Assembly: GCA_035551675.1 (NCBI GenBank)
Contig: DASZMV010000018.1
Coordinates: forward strand, 62,001-126,000
DNA from: JAFECT01 sp035551675
GTDB taxonomy: Bacteria > Pseudomonadota > Alphaproteobacteria > Caulobacterales > Caulobacteraceae
DNA length: 64,000 nt
Reading direction: 5' to 3'
Part shown: positions 34,754 through 44,359 of the stretch, one piece after another
How positions within the stretch are numbered: position 1 is the first letter of the stretch
Layout of the letters: each line of letters starts with the position of its first letter
Notes under the pieces: generated by a model
The model's input: the letters and a program-made list of their open reading frames with translations, nothing else
Told to the model about the DNA's origin: nothing
Database searches by the model: none
Program-made: the position numbers and the translations under genes

Positions 34754-34790
34754 GAAAGGCGCGTTGCGATCGCAACGCGCCTTTCTTTAT
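34754..34790 (+). terminator. Terminator between convergent VOC and adh genes
   Basis: A perfect 16-bp-arm palindrome (34754-34769 / 34770-34785) reading GAAAGGCGCGTTGCGA then its complement, followed by TTTAT on the + strand. Because the genes converge it may also stop transcription of the downstream dehydrogenase gene from the other side. Confidence 0.85.
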
Positions 34791-35900
<1,110 letters not shown>

Positions 35901-35958
35901 GGCGGGCTCCCCAGATGCGAGAGCGCCTCTCTAGCCTCGCGTCAGGCGACGCGCCACA

Positions 35959-37050
35959 TCACTTAGGCTTGACCGCGGTCTTCATCGCGCCCTTGGCCGG
36001 TCCCGCGCGAACCGCATCCACCACTTCCTTGGTCGCCGCGATCACGATGTCGGGGCGGCCGAACTGGATGTAGTGGGTGGAGTCCGGGACCTCCTGGCGA
36101 CGGCTGTGCGTCGACCACGACGCCTCATCGGTCTGCAGCCCCTTCCAGAGGACCTGAATTTTCGCGTATTCCGCCGGGGTCAGGCCCGCCGCGGCGAGCA
36201 TCTTTGCCGGCGGCGGCTCGGTCGCGGTCAGCACCACGAGCGGGCGATCGCCTAGCGTGCGGAGCTTACCGGCTTCCGCGAGCGTGAGGTTGATGTTCTC
36301 CCCCTCGCCCGCGATCGCCGCTCGGACGGACTGTCCGATGTAGGCGTTCGCCGCCGCCTGGGCGGCGGGCGGCATCTTGGGCCCAGAGTCCGCGTTGGCC
36401 TGCAATGCGTATGTCAGGATGCGGGGGAGGCCCGACCAGCCCATCCTGGCGAGAATCCGGTACGGCAGCGGAAGCTTTCCGTCGCCGCCCGGAACGCCGG
36501 CCGCGGCCATCCGCTTGTTCTGGTCCGGATGCGACGCATCCACGAAGACCACGCCCGCGACGTAGCTCGGATAGAGCCGAGTGAAGTTCATGATGTACGG
36601 GCCGCCGAGCGAATGGCCGACCATCACGAAAGGACCCTTTTCGCCCGCCGCATTCAGCAGCGCGTGCAGGTCGTGCGCGACGCCTTCGCCGTCGTAAGTC
36701 GTCTTCTTCGGGTCGCTCCACATAATGCCCGCGCGGTCGTAGGCGCAGGCGCGGGTGAAGGACGCCACCTGGTCGTGCACCGCGCTCCAGGCGAGCGCGC
36801 CGTTGGTGTCGAGGCCGGATTCGAACAGCACCGTGGGCGAGCCCTGGCCGCGGCAGTCGATGTGCATCTTGCGGCCGTCGCCGATGGCGACGAGTTTGCC
36901 GCTCGGTTTGAAATGGGAATGGGCATAGGCGCGCTGGTTCTGTTCCCAGACCGTGCTGACGATGAGCGCGAAGACGATCAGGCCGACGAGGCCGAGACCG
37001 ATCCGCTTGGTCCAGCGCCACACGCCGGACATGAAAGAGCCCTTAGCCAT
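35959..37050 (-). CDS. Membrane-anchored alpha/beta hydrolase
   Basis: A 363-residue hydrolase with an N-terminal membrane anchor (about 12-32, RIGLGLVGLIVFALIVSTVW). The catalytic domain has GQGSPTVLFESGLD, the elbow VMVGHSLGGPYIMNFT, DASHPDQ and a C-terminal DSTHYIQFGRPD with the probable catalytic His. Two starts are possible: ATG 37050 (preceded by GGTGGG) and ATG 37032 (preceded by AAGGG); both keep the anchor. Likely faces the periplasm; the substrate is unknown. Confidence 0.82.
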   Translation of the reverse strand: MAKGSFMSGVWRWTKRIGLGLVGLIVFALIVSTVWEQNQRAYAHSHFKPSGKLVAIGDGRKMHIDCRGQGSPTVLFESGLDTNGALAWSAVHDQVASFTRACAYDRAGIMWSDPKKTTYDGEGVAHDLHALLNAAGEKGPFVMVGHSLGGPYIMNFTRLYPSYVAGVVFVDASHPDQNKRMAAAGVPGGDGKLPLPYRILARMGWSGLPRILTYALQANADSGPKMPPAAQAAANAYIGQSVRAAIAGEGENINLTLAEAGKLRTLGDRPLVVLTATEPPPAKMLAAAGLTPAEYAKIQVLWKGLQTDEASWSTHSRRQEVPDSTHYIQFGRPDIVIAATKEVVDAVRAGPAKGAMKTAVKPK

Positions 37051-37152
37051 CGGTCGCCCACCCGTTCTGAACACGACGCCCCCCGGCGCCCGAGCGGCCA
37101 CCTTCGGCCGGGTTTTCGGGCCCGTCAACGATTTTCAAAAACTGAAAACCGG

Positions 37153-38631
37153 CTAGCCGCCCAGGATCTTGGACAGGAAGCTCTTCTGCGGCTTCTCCGC
37201 AGCAGCTGCTTTCGCGTTGCGGGTGAAGTGGTCGGCCAGGACCAGGGCCACCACCTGGGTGACTCGCTCGCCGGTCGGGATGTGCAGGAATTCGTTGGGC
37301 CCGTGCGCGTTGGAGTGCGGGCCGAGCACGCCGGTGATCAGGAACTGCGCCTCGGGGAACTTCGACCCCAGCATGCCCATGAAGGGAATAGAGCCGCCCT
37401 CCCCCATCATCGCGGCGGGCTTTCCGAAAGCGGTCATCGACGCCTTTTCGACCGCATCTTCCAGCCAGGGCGCCAGTGTCGGGGCATTCCAGCCGGATTC
37501 CGCGCTGTCGACCTTGAACGTCACGCTCGAATTATACGGCGCGTTTGCTTCGAGCAGTTGGCGCACGCATTCGGCGGCCTTACCTGCGTCGGCCGTCGGC
37601 GGCACGCGGATCGACAGTTTCGCGGTCGTGAAAGGACGCATGACGTTGCCGGCGTTCGCCAGCGGCGGCAGGCCCTCGGCGCCGACCGTGGCGAGTTGCG
37701 GGCGCCAGGTGCGGTTCAGGATCAACTCCACCGGATCGTCGACCACCGGCTTCATGCCCTGCACGAACGGAAACTTGGTCCAAACTTCGGGGCCGAGGAT
37801 CGCGGCCGCGCGCTTGGCCTGGTCGATGCGGTCGGCGGGGATTTCGGTCCACAACTCCATCGGCTTGATCTTGCCGGTGGTCTCGTCCTCGAGCCGCGAC
37901 AGCAACTGGCGAAGCACGCGGAAGCTCGACGCCACGACGCCCGACGCGTCGCCGGAGTGAACGCCCTCGTCCAGCACCTTCACTGTCAGATTGCCGCCCA
38001 TCAAGCCGCGCAGCGACGTCGTCAGCCACAACTGGTCATAGTTGCCGCAACCGCTGTCGAGACAGATGACCAGCGACGGCTTGCCGATGCGCGCGGCGAG
38101 ATAGTCGACGTAGAACGGCAGGTCGTAGCTGCCGGACTCTTCGCAGGCTTCGATCAGGATGACGCAGCGCGCATGCGGGACCTTCTGATCCTTGAGCGCG
38201 AGAATGGCGCCGAGCGCGCCGAACAGGGCGTAACCATCGTCGGCGCCGCCGCGGCCATAGAGCTTGTCGCCCTTCAGTACCGGCTTCCATGGCCCGAGGT
38301 CTTCGGCCCAGCCCGACATCTCCGGCTGCTTGTCGAGATGGCCGTAGAGCAGCACCGTGTCGTCGCCCTCGCCCGGAATCTCGACGCAGATCACCGGCGT
38401 GCGGCCCGGCAGGCGCACCACATCGAGCGTGGCGCCGTTGATGCCCGCGACCTTCGTACGCGCCCAGCCTTCGAACAGCGCGACCGCTTCGTCCATGTGG
38501 CCGTGCTCGGCCCACTGCGGATCGAAGTCCGGGCTCTTGTTCGGGATCTTGATGTATTCGACCAGCTTGGGCACGACCTCGTCGGCCCAGAGCGGTCCCA
38601 CGAAGCGCTTCAGTTTGTCGGCGTCGACCAT
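37153..38631 (-). CDS. M20-family metallopeptidase (CNDP-type dipeptidase)
   Basis: 492 residues. The two-zinc site is visible: LYGHLDKQPEM (His, Asp), GRGGADDGYALFG (bridging Asp), IEACEESGSYDLP (Glu base and Glu ligand), LDSGCGNYD and the C-terminal GPHSNAHGPNEFL (His). The lid/dimerisation domain carries GVHSGDASG. It resembles carnosinase/CNDP-like dipeptidases or N-acyl amino acid deacylases. No signal peptide, so cytoplasmic. The TrmJ-like gene lies 16 bp upstream on the same strand. Confidence 0.9.
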   Translation of the reverse strand: MVDADKLKRFVGPLWADEVVPKLVEYIKIPNKSPDFDPQWAEHGHMDEAVALFEGWARTKVAGINGATLDVVRLPGRTPVICVEIPGEGDDTVLLYGHLDKQPEMSGWAEDLGPWKPVLKGDKLYGRGGADDGYALFGALGAILALKDQKVPHARCVILIEACEESGSYDLPFYVDYLAARIGKPSLVICLDSGCGNYDQLWLTTSLRGLMGGNLTVKVLDEGVHSGDASGVVASSFRVLRQLLSRLEDETTGKIKPMELWTEIPADRIDQAKRAAAILGPEVWTKFPFVQGMKPVVDDPVELILNRTWRPQLATVGAEGLPPLANAGNVMRPFTTAKLSIRVPPTADAGKAAECVRQLLEANAPYNSSVTFKVDSAESGWNAPTLAPWLEDAVEKASMTAFGKPAAMMGEGGSIPFMGMLGSKFPEAQFLITGVLGPHSNAHGPNEFLHIPTGERVTQVVALVLADHFTRNAKAAAAEKPQKSFLSKILGG

Positions 38632-38647
38632 TGGTTCCCGCTCAGCC

Positions 38648-39421
38648 TCAGCTCCCCTCGCCGCGCTTGGCCGCCAGCTTGGCCAAAACGCGACCGCGTC
38701 CCTTGCTGAGCGCCGTGATCACGCCGCGGAAGGTGCGTACTTCCTGGTCGGTGAAACGGGCCCGGCTCAGGGCGACGCGAAGATTCCGGACCATAGCTGA
38801 TTTCTTCTCCGGAGGATGAAAGAACCCCGCAGCTTCCAGTTCTGTTTCGAAGTGTTCGTAAAGCCCTGACATCGCGGCCATTTCCGCGGGCGGGGGTTGA
38901 TCGCGGAACGCCGCGGGCGCGGTTGCGGAAATCGTCTTGCGCCACTCATAGGCGTTGATCGCCACCGCCTGAGCGAGGTTCAGCGAACGGAATCGCGAAT
39001 CGATGGGGATTGTCACCACCGCCTGACAGAGCGCGATGTCGTGGGTCTCCAGCCCCGCCCGCTCGCCGCCGAACAACAGGCCGATCGGGATCCCGTCGCG
39101 CGACGCCTGATTGAGTTCCGCGGCCGACTCCTCGGGCGTCAGAACCGGCAGCACGGTTTCGCGCGGCCGCGCCGTGGTGGCGTGCACCAGCCGCAGGTCC
39201 GCGATGGCCGCGGCCACACTGTCGAAGATCTTGGCGTCGTCGAGCGTCCAGTCCGCGCCCGAGGCCGAAGCCCAGGCCCGCTGCTGGGGCCAGCCGTCGC
39301 GGGGCCGCACCATGCGCAGCTCGGTCAGGCCAAAATTGGCCATGACCCGGCCGACCGCGCCGATGTTCTCAGCCAGCTGCGGTTCGGTCAGGATGACGAC
39401 GGGGGGTTTGGGATCGCTCAC
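38648..39421 (-). CDS. trmJ: TrmJ-like tRNA/rRNA 2'-O-methyltransferase (SPOUT)
   Basis: A 257-residue SPOUT methylase. N-terminal VVILTEPQLAENIGAVGRVMANFGL, then the trefoil-knot SAM motifs GLLFGGERAGLETHDIALCQ and IPIDSRFRSLNLAQAVAINAYEW, and a C-terminal helical extension with FHPPEKKSAMVRNLR typical of TrmJ (2'-O-methylation of tRNA position 32). The exact target is by family; another TrmH-type activity is possible. Confidence 0.88.
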   Translation of the reverse strand: MSDPKPPVVILTEPQLAENIGAVGRVMANFGLTELRMVRPRDGWPQQRAWASASGADWTLDDAKIFDSVAAAIADLRLVHATTARPRETVLPVLTPEESAAELNQASRDGIPIGLLFGGERAGLETHDIALCQAVVTIPIDSRFRSLNLAQAVAINAYEWRKTISATAPAAFRDQPPPAEMAAMSGLYEHFETELEAAGFFHPPEKKSAMVRNLRVALSRARFTDQEVRTFRGVITALSKGRGRVLAKLAAKRGEGS

Positions 39422-39499
39422 AGGGAGGGATTTAGTGCAGGGATGACGGTCAGGAAAGCTGAGAACGTCCGGTGTTCTCCCTTCCCCCCCGAGGGGCGA

Positions 39500-42427
39500 C
39501 TAGCCCGTCGCGCCGCCGCCTGCGTCGGCGGTTTGCAGCGCCTTGGCCGCCGCGTCGCGGAAGTGTTGCTTCATGGCGGCGACCCAGCCGGTGAAGGTGT
39601 CGGCCTGGGTCACGGCCTTGGCGAAGTCCTGCGGCGTGATCGAACCGCCGTCGAGGCCCGCCAGCGCGACGCGGAGTGCGTCCGGCGCCTGAGCGTGGTC
39701 GATGAAGCCGGAATAGTGCTGCGACAGCGCCGCCAACCCCTTGCCGTCGCCCGCGAGCGACAGCGCGACGCCGGCGCGGATCAGACGCGACTCTTCCTCG
39801 CCGGTGAGCGGCGTAGCGGCCGTCTTCCAGCGGTCGCCGAGGCGCTTGGTGTAGGCGTCGCCGGCCTTGGCCCAGTCCTTTTGCTTCCAGAACACTTCCG
39901 CACGCGCGTCCTGTGCTTCGGGCGCATTGTCCTTGCCGAGAATCTCCAGCGCATTGTCGAACTTGCCGAGGCCGGTGAGCGCACGCGCTTCCAGCACGCG
40001 CCGCTGCGCGTTCAGCGCGTTCGGCAACAGGGTGGTGCGCGAGCCCCAGATGGCGTCGAGCGCCTTCTCCGGCTGCTCGTCCATCAGATAGACCGCCGCG
40101 AGATCGGTGGAGACCTGCGCCTTGGCCACGCCGTCGAGACGATTGTCGGCCTGGTACTTCAAGAGTTCGGCCGCCTGCGGCAACAGATCGACGTCGATCA
40201 GGCGCCGCGCGAGGCGGCGCACCATCTCGTCTCCGTCGGCGCCGACGGGCGTGAGTTCACGGAAGTCGAGGAACAAGGCCAGCGCCTGGATCGGCTGCAG
40301 ACCGTCGGCCTGACCCTGCAGGAACAGCTTGCGGAAGGCGTCGGCGAGTTCCGCCTGCAAGGCCTGGGCGGCGGGCGAATCCGGCAGTCGCTGGCCGGCG
40401 GACCGCAACGCCTCGAGCGCCTCGCGATAGCGGCCCTGGCTGAGATAGATTTCGCCGAGCGAGCGGATAACGTCGAGCTCGGTCGCGTCGCCGCGCCAGC
40501 GGAAGCGCAGGCTGTCGAGCGTGGCGACCGCGTCCTGCGGCTTGATCGCGCCCATGGCGTATTCGAGCTTGGTCGCGTGCAGCAGCGCGGGCGTCGCAAT
40601 GTCGTCGAGCGGCGCCTCGGCCACGGCCTTGTACACGGCCAGCGCGCGGCCTCTGTCGCCGCGGTCTTCGAACAGGCGCGCTTCGACCAGATAAGCGCGA
40701 AGCTGTTCCGGCGCATCGATCGGTTGCGCCAGCGCGTAAGACAGGAGCGAACGCGCCGCGTCGGGATCCTTCAGCTCCAGCGCCGCCTGCGCATGCGCAA
40801 CGGCGAAACGCGCCTTCCACTTCGGCGAGAACAGGTCGATGGCGCGCGAGCCGGCGACGAAGGCCTTCCTCGCATCAACGTACTGTCCGAGCTGGGTGTC
40901 GATATAGCCGCGCCACAGATTGCTCGCCGGATCATTGGCGACCGCGGGCGAGGCGAAGTCGGCATCGGCCTCCTTGTAACGGCGCGCCATGGCGCGCGCG
41001 GCGCCGCGCAGGCCGCGAAACTCCGGGTCGTTCAACATCGAGGGGTTGGTCTTGGCGATCAGGTCGAGCACGCCGATGGCTTCGAAGTTCAGCTCGGTCC
41101 CGACCAGGAACCGCGCCAGCGCCATGCGCGCGGGCACCGGCGCATTCTGGCCCTTGGCGGCCTCGACCGAGGCCATTTCCTCGAGCTGGCGATAGCGGCC
41201 GAGGAATCCGTCGCGGCCGACCCTGGACCAGCGCACGGTGTCGATCAGGCCCGGCATGGGCGCCGCCTGCGGCAGGTCGGTCGGCGCATCGTCCGCATGC
41301 GCAAGCACGCCGGGCGGCGACAGATCCAGACCGCCGGGGCGCGACACGCGCACCAGGTCGCCGTCGATGGCGACCTTCAGGTCCGGCGACACGGCCTCGA
41401 TCGCCAGGCCCTGAACGGTCTGCAGAATGCGGCCTTCGACATAGCTGTGCGCGCGGGTGACGCCGCGCACATCGCCCATCGCGGTGACCGCGGCGAAGCG
41501 GTCGCCGATGGCGGGGTCGGTGAGCCAGATGACTTTTGTGGCGCCGGTGAGCGCCGCGGTCAGGGCCGGCGGCCCGGTCTGGTCGTCGCGCTCGATCTTC
41601 ACCGCGTCGTCGGGATGCGGACGCGGCCCGCCCAACACCACCGTCCAGTTGGCGCCGTCGGAGGCGGCGGCGACCGACACTTCCGGCGCGGCTTCGATGC
41701 GCACCACGGTGAAGTCCGCGCCGTCGAGCCAGCTGATGCGATGCACCGCGCCGAGCGACCTGGGTGCGCCGGCGAGATCGAGACGCGCTCTCGCATCGAA
41801 CACGATGAACACGGCGCCCGCGCGGCGGAACACCGCGGCGCCCGCGGGCGCGGCCCAGGGGAAGCGCAGAGTGAGCTGTTCGCCGTCGACCTGCGCCGCG
41901 ACCTTTACCGCGCCGCCGGCGGGTACGGGATCGGGACGCAGAAGTCGCGCCGGCGGCGGCGCGGCGGCGTCCTTTGGCGGGAAAAGATTGAGGAACACCG
42001 CGCCGTCCGCGCGCCCCGCCTTGCTGGTCGCGCCCTTGTCGAGCGTCAGCACGATGTCGAGGCCGCCCGCGGAGGCGTGGGTGTCGACGCCCGACACGCC
42101 ACGCGGCGGATCCACCCGCAGGCGTCCGAGGTCGGGCTGTGCGCCCTTGGGCAGATGCACAGTGACGGTCGAGCCGCTCTGCGTCACGCCGGCTCGCGCG
42201 CCCAACCGTCCGCGAAACTCGATGCGCGAGAAGTCGCTGTTGACGCCGACCCGCACCTCGACCGGCGCCTGGGCCTTGATCTTGGTCTCCGACGCCGCCT
42301 GGGCGAGCGAGCCGGCGAGCGGCGACGCCGCAATGGTCCCCGCGCACACCGCCGCCGTCGTGGCGCGCAGCACGGCGCGCGACCGCGAGGGCTGGGGCTT
42401 ATGCGAGTCGGGATGCGGTTTGGACAT
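39500..42427 (-). CDS. Large exported TPR protein of the flagellar locus
   Basis: 975 residues with a signal peptide (about 1-45, ending SLAQA|ASETK). Residues about 50-400 form beta-rich AMIN-like segments (VEVRVGVNSDFSRIEFRG, LDIVLTLDKGATSKAG, FTVVRIEAAPEVSV); from about 430 to 960 there is a long TPR solenoid (RALAVYKAVAEAPLDD, LSQGRYREALEALRSAG, KPEKALDAIWGSR-like). It lies downstream of motE on the same strand and is probably periplasmic, acting in flagellar assembly or stator function; this is context-based. The ATG at 42427 is chosen (a TTG precedes it). A TTAG-N7-TTAA CtrA-like box sits 25-39 bp upstream. Confidence 0.8.
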   Translation of the reverse strand: MSKPHPDSHKPQPSRSRAVLRATTAAVCAGTIAASPLAGSLAQAASETKIKAQAPVEVRVGVNSDFSRIEFRGRLGARAGVTQSGSTVTVHLPKGAQPDLGRLRVDPPRGVSGVDTHASAGGLDIVLTLDKGATSKAGRADGAVFLNLFPPKDAAAPPPARLLRPDPVPAGGAVKVAAQVDGEQLTLRFPWAAPAGAAVFRRAGAVFIVFDARARLDLAGAPRSLGAVHRISWLDGADFTVVRIEAAPEVSVAAASDGANWTVVLGGPRPHPDDAVKIERDDQTGPPALTAALTGATKVIWLTDPAIGDRFAAVTAMGDVRGVTRAHSYVEGRILQTVQGLAIEAVSPDLKVAIDGDLVRVSRPGGLDLSPPGVLAHADDAPTDLPQAAPMPGLIDTVRWSRVGRDGFLGRYRQLEEMASVEAAKGQNAPVPARMALARFLVGTELNFEAIGVLDLIAKTNPSMLNDPEFRGLRGAARAMARRYKEADADFASPAVANDPASNLWRGYIDTQLGQYVDARKAFVAGSRAIDLFSPKWKARFAVAHAQAALELKDPDAARSLLSYALAQPIDAPEQLRAYLVEARLFEDRGDRGRALAVYKAVAEAPLDDIATPALLHATKLEYAMGAIKPQDAVATLDSLRFRWRGDATELDVIRSLGEIYLSQGRYREALEALRSAGQRLPDSPAAQALQAELADAFRKLFLQGQADGLQPIQALALFLDFRELTPVGADGDEMVRRLARRLIDVDLLPQAAELLKYQADNRLDGVAKAQVSTDLAAVYLMDEQPEKALDAIWGSRTTLLPNALNAQRRVLEARALTGLGKFDNALEILGKDNAPEAQDARAEVFWKQKDWAKAGDAYTKRLGDRWKTAATPLTGEEESRLIRAGVALSLAGDGKGLAALSQHYSGFIDHAQAPDALRVALAGLDGGSITPQDFAKAVTQADTFTGWVAAMKQHFRDAAAKALQTADAGGGATG

Positions 42428-42451
42428 CAACCCGAAGGTGGTCCTTCGCGG

Positions 42452-42466
42452 TTAGGACGCGGTTAA
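42452..42466 (-). promoter_or_regulatory. CtrA-like box upstream of TPR gene
   Basis: TTAG-GACGCGG-TTAA on the + strand (TTAA-N7-CTAA on the minus strand) is one mismatch from the full CtrA consensus TTAA-N7-TTAA. It lies between the TPR gene and the 42494-42721 repeat and may give this gene its own cell-cycle-controlled promoter. Confidence 0.4.
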
Positions 42467-42493
42467 CGATAAGGCAATTGGCGACGCCGTCCA

Positions 42494-42721
42494 CCCGCCT
42501 CCAAGGCGGGAGGACCGGACTGGGCGCAGCCCAGGCCAGGAGGGCAAGTGTTTGGAGCCCACTGTGGTCGAAGGTGATCGTCAAAGCAGATGGCGTCTGA
42601 ACTGAGCGTCGCGTTCACGCATCCCTTCGCTCATCACGCACTGTCATGGGCTGCAAGCACTTGCCCTCCTGGCCTGCGCGAAGAGCGCAGGCCGGTCCCC
42701 CCGCCTCTTGGGCGGGGGGAC
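42494..42721. repeat. Long imperfect inverted repeat between motE and the TPR gene
   Basis: The 307-bp gap 42431-42737 contains two inverted copies of a structured unit. The perfect core CAGGCCAGGAGGGCAAGTG is at 42532-42550 and its complement at 42658-42676. Outward from the core each copy has a small hairpin, then GGACCGG (42512-42518; complement 42692-42698), then a CCGCC...GGCGG hairpin (42494-42510; 42695-42721, the latter with 11-bp arms). Similarity also continues inward (AGCCCA). It looks like a pair of dispersed elements or a small non-autonomous element inserted into the flagellar operon. Confidence 0.7.
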
Positions 42722-42737
42722 GTCGCGCGCGTGGTGT

Positions 42738-43739
42738 TTAGTTCACCTTGCCCGAGGGAACGGCGGCGGCCGGTGCGGCAGGCTTCGGGGCGGCGGCCTT
42801 GGGCGTTGCGCCGGCGGCGGGCGTTGTGTCGGCGTCGCCGGCGGACTTGGCGGCGGGTTTGGCCTTCGGCTTGGCGCGGTGCGCGCGGCGATGGGGCGCG
42901 GGGGTCTTGGCGGGCGTTTCGGATTCGGCAGGCGCAGCGGCGGGTTGGGCCTCGGGTGAGGCGACCTTTTCAGCCATGCCGTTGGTGGAGAAGCGTGCGG
43001 CTAACCGCTCGGTGAGCTTCTTCGCATCGCCGGGCGCCATCTTGTTGAGGATGGCGGCGAGCACGCGTTCCTTCATCTTACCCGCGACCGGCACGCGCAC
43101 CTTGTCGTCGAGCTGGCTCATCACCTGGGCGGCGGCGTCGGGCTTCATGTTGGAATAGACGGTGACCAGGCGCGTGATCTCCGCATCGGTCTTGGCGTCG
43201 GCCTGGCCGATCATGCCGGTCAGTTGGTCCTTCAGACCGCCGAGCGACTTGATCTTGGCGTCGACCTTGGCCTCGGCGGCGGCGAGCACCGCCATCTGGG
43301 TGTCGATGGCCTGCGAACGCGCGTCGAGTTCGCCGCGGCGCGACTGCAGGCTCTGCAGCACGCGCAGTTCGGCAGGCGACAGGCCCGCTTCCTTGGCGAG
43401 TTCGGCGGCGCTCGGCGCACAGATCGGCGCGATGGGGACAACGCCCGCCGCGGGCGTCGCGGCGTCGGCGGCGGTGGGCGCCGAGGCGATCGAGCCTTGC
43501 GGCGTGCCGAGCACGTCCGGGGGCGGCGGCATGGCCTTCGACACATCCGTCTTCGCGTCCTTGGCGCCGGGCTTCTTCACCGACGCCTTCACCTTGTCGC
43601 CCGGGCCCGCGTCTTCGGCGAAGGCGGCGGCCTGTTTCAGAAACGCGGGCGCGCCGTCGAGGCCGGACACGATTTTCAGCGCGAGCACGCCGCCAACCGC
43701 CACGGCGACGAGAGGCAACAGGCGCGGGACACGGCTCAT
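42738..43739 (-). CDS. MotE-like flagellar protein
   Basis: 333 residues. An N-terminal membrane segment (about 8-25) leads to a disordered Lys/Pro-rich region, then a coiled coil (about 115-175; LRVLQSLQSRRGELDARSQ), then an MgtE_N-like domain (about 185-245; VYSNMKPDAAAQVMSQLDD and AAILNKMAPGDAKKLTERLA). This is the MotE plan; in Sinorhizobium MotE chaperones the motility protein MotC. A long Ala/Pro/Lys tail (about 250-333) with HRRAHRAKPKAKPAAKSAG is unusual. It overlaps the DUF6468 gene by ATGA. Role in flagellar torque generation is inferred from family and position. Confidence 0.85.
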   Translation of the reverse strand: MSRVPRLLPLVAVAVGGVLALKIVSGLDGAPAFLKQAAAFAEDAGPGDKVKASVKKPGAKDAKTDVSKAMPPPPDVLGTPQGSIASAPTAADAATPAAGVVPIAPICAPSAAELAKEAGLSPAELRVLQSLQSRRGELDARSQAIDTQMAVLAAAEAKVDAKIKSLGGLKDQLTGMIGQADAKTDAEITRLVTVYSNMKPDAAAQVMSQLDDKVRVPVAGKMKERVLAAILNKMAPGDAKKLTERLAARFSTNGMAEKVASPEAQPAAAPAESETPAKTPAPHRRAHRAKPKAKPAAKSAGDADTTPAAGATPKAAAPKPAAPAAAVPSGKVN

Positions 43740-44359
43740 GAACGGACTCCGAAGATACGGCGGGCGCCAGCCGGACCGGCGGACGGGTTGTCGAACAGGT
43801 CCTCATCGAGCCCGCGCGCGGCGGAGCGGCGCGACGGCGAGGTGGCCGGCGGAATGTGCGGACGCGGGGCCTTGGCTTGCGGCGCCCGGGGCGACGGGCC
43901 GATCGGATCGGTCAGCACCAAGGGCGTCTCGTCATCGGCGGGCGCGGAGAAGACGACGCGCCTGGCGTTCGGTTCCGGTGCGCCGAGTTCGAGACGCGGC
44001 GTCGACGTGCGTGCGGGCAAGCTCGCTAGCGGCGCCCCGCGCGACATCGGACGATCGAGATCGGCGGCGGCGCGTTCGGCGCGGGCGACGAGGCCTTCGA
44101 GCTCCGCCTTCAGTTCGCGCGCCTTCTGGATGCGGCCGTGCAGGCCGTCGTGGGCGTCCTCAGCGGTGCGGCGCAAGGTGTCGAGACCGGTTTCAGCGCG
44201 GGCGGCGGCCTGGTCGAGCATACGCACGGCTTCGGCGAATCCCGCCTGGGTATCGCGCAGCGCCTTCAGTTTTTTCTCGAGACGCATGCCATAGAGCAGC
44301 GCCGCGATCAGCAGCACGACCAACAGGCCTTCGATGCCCGGTCCCACAAAATCCATCAT
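43736..44359 (-). CDS. DUF6468 protein (PflI-like), flagellar locus
   Basis: A 207-residue bitopic protein: an N-terminal membrane helix (about 8-25, GIEGLLVVLLIAALLYGMRLE), a coiled coil (about 25-100, LRRTAEDAHDGLHGRIQKAR) and a Pro/Arg-rich tail. In Caulobacter a protein at the same position next to fliM, PflI, is needed for correct flagellum positioning; the match here is by location and architecture, not by alignment. Its ATG overlaps the fliM stop (TAATG) and its stop overlaps the motE start, so fliM, this gene and motE are translationally coupled. Confidence 0.75.
   Translation of the reverse strand: MMDFVGPGIEGLLVVLLIAALLYGMRLEKKLKALRDTQAGFAEAVRMLDQAAARAETGLDTLRRTAEDAHDGLHGRIQKARELKAELEGLVARAERAAADLDRPMSRGAPLASLPARTSTPRLELGAPEPNARRVVFSAPADDETPLVLTDPIGPSPRAPQAKAPRPHIPPATSPSRRSAARGLDEDLFDNPSAGPAGARRIFGVRS

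Noticed and set aside
36529..38709. A 726-codon + strand frame opposite the hydrolase and M20 peptidase
   Set aside because: No family features, while the minus strand has intact catalytic motifs for both enzymes.
38897..42466. A 1189-codon open frame on the + strand opposite the TPR gene
   Set aside because: The composition is Arg/Gly/Asp/His-rich without domains, as expected for the antisense of a high-GC gene. The opposite strand has a signal peptide, TPR repeats and flagellar context.
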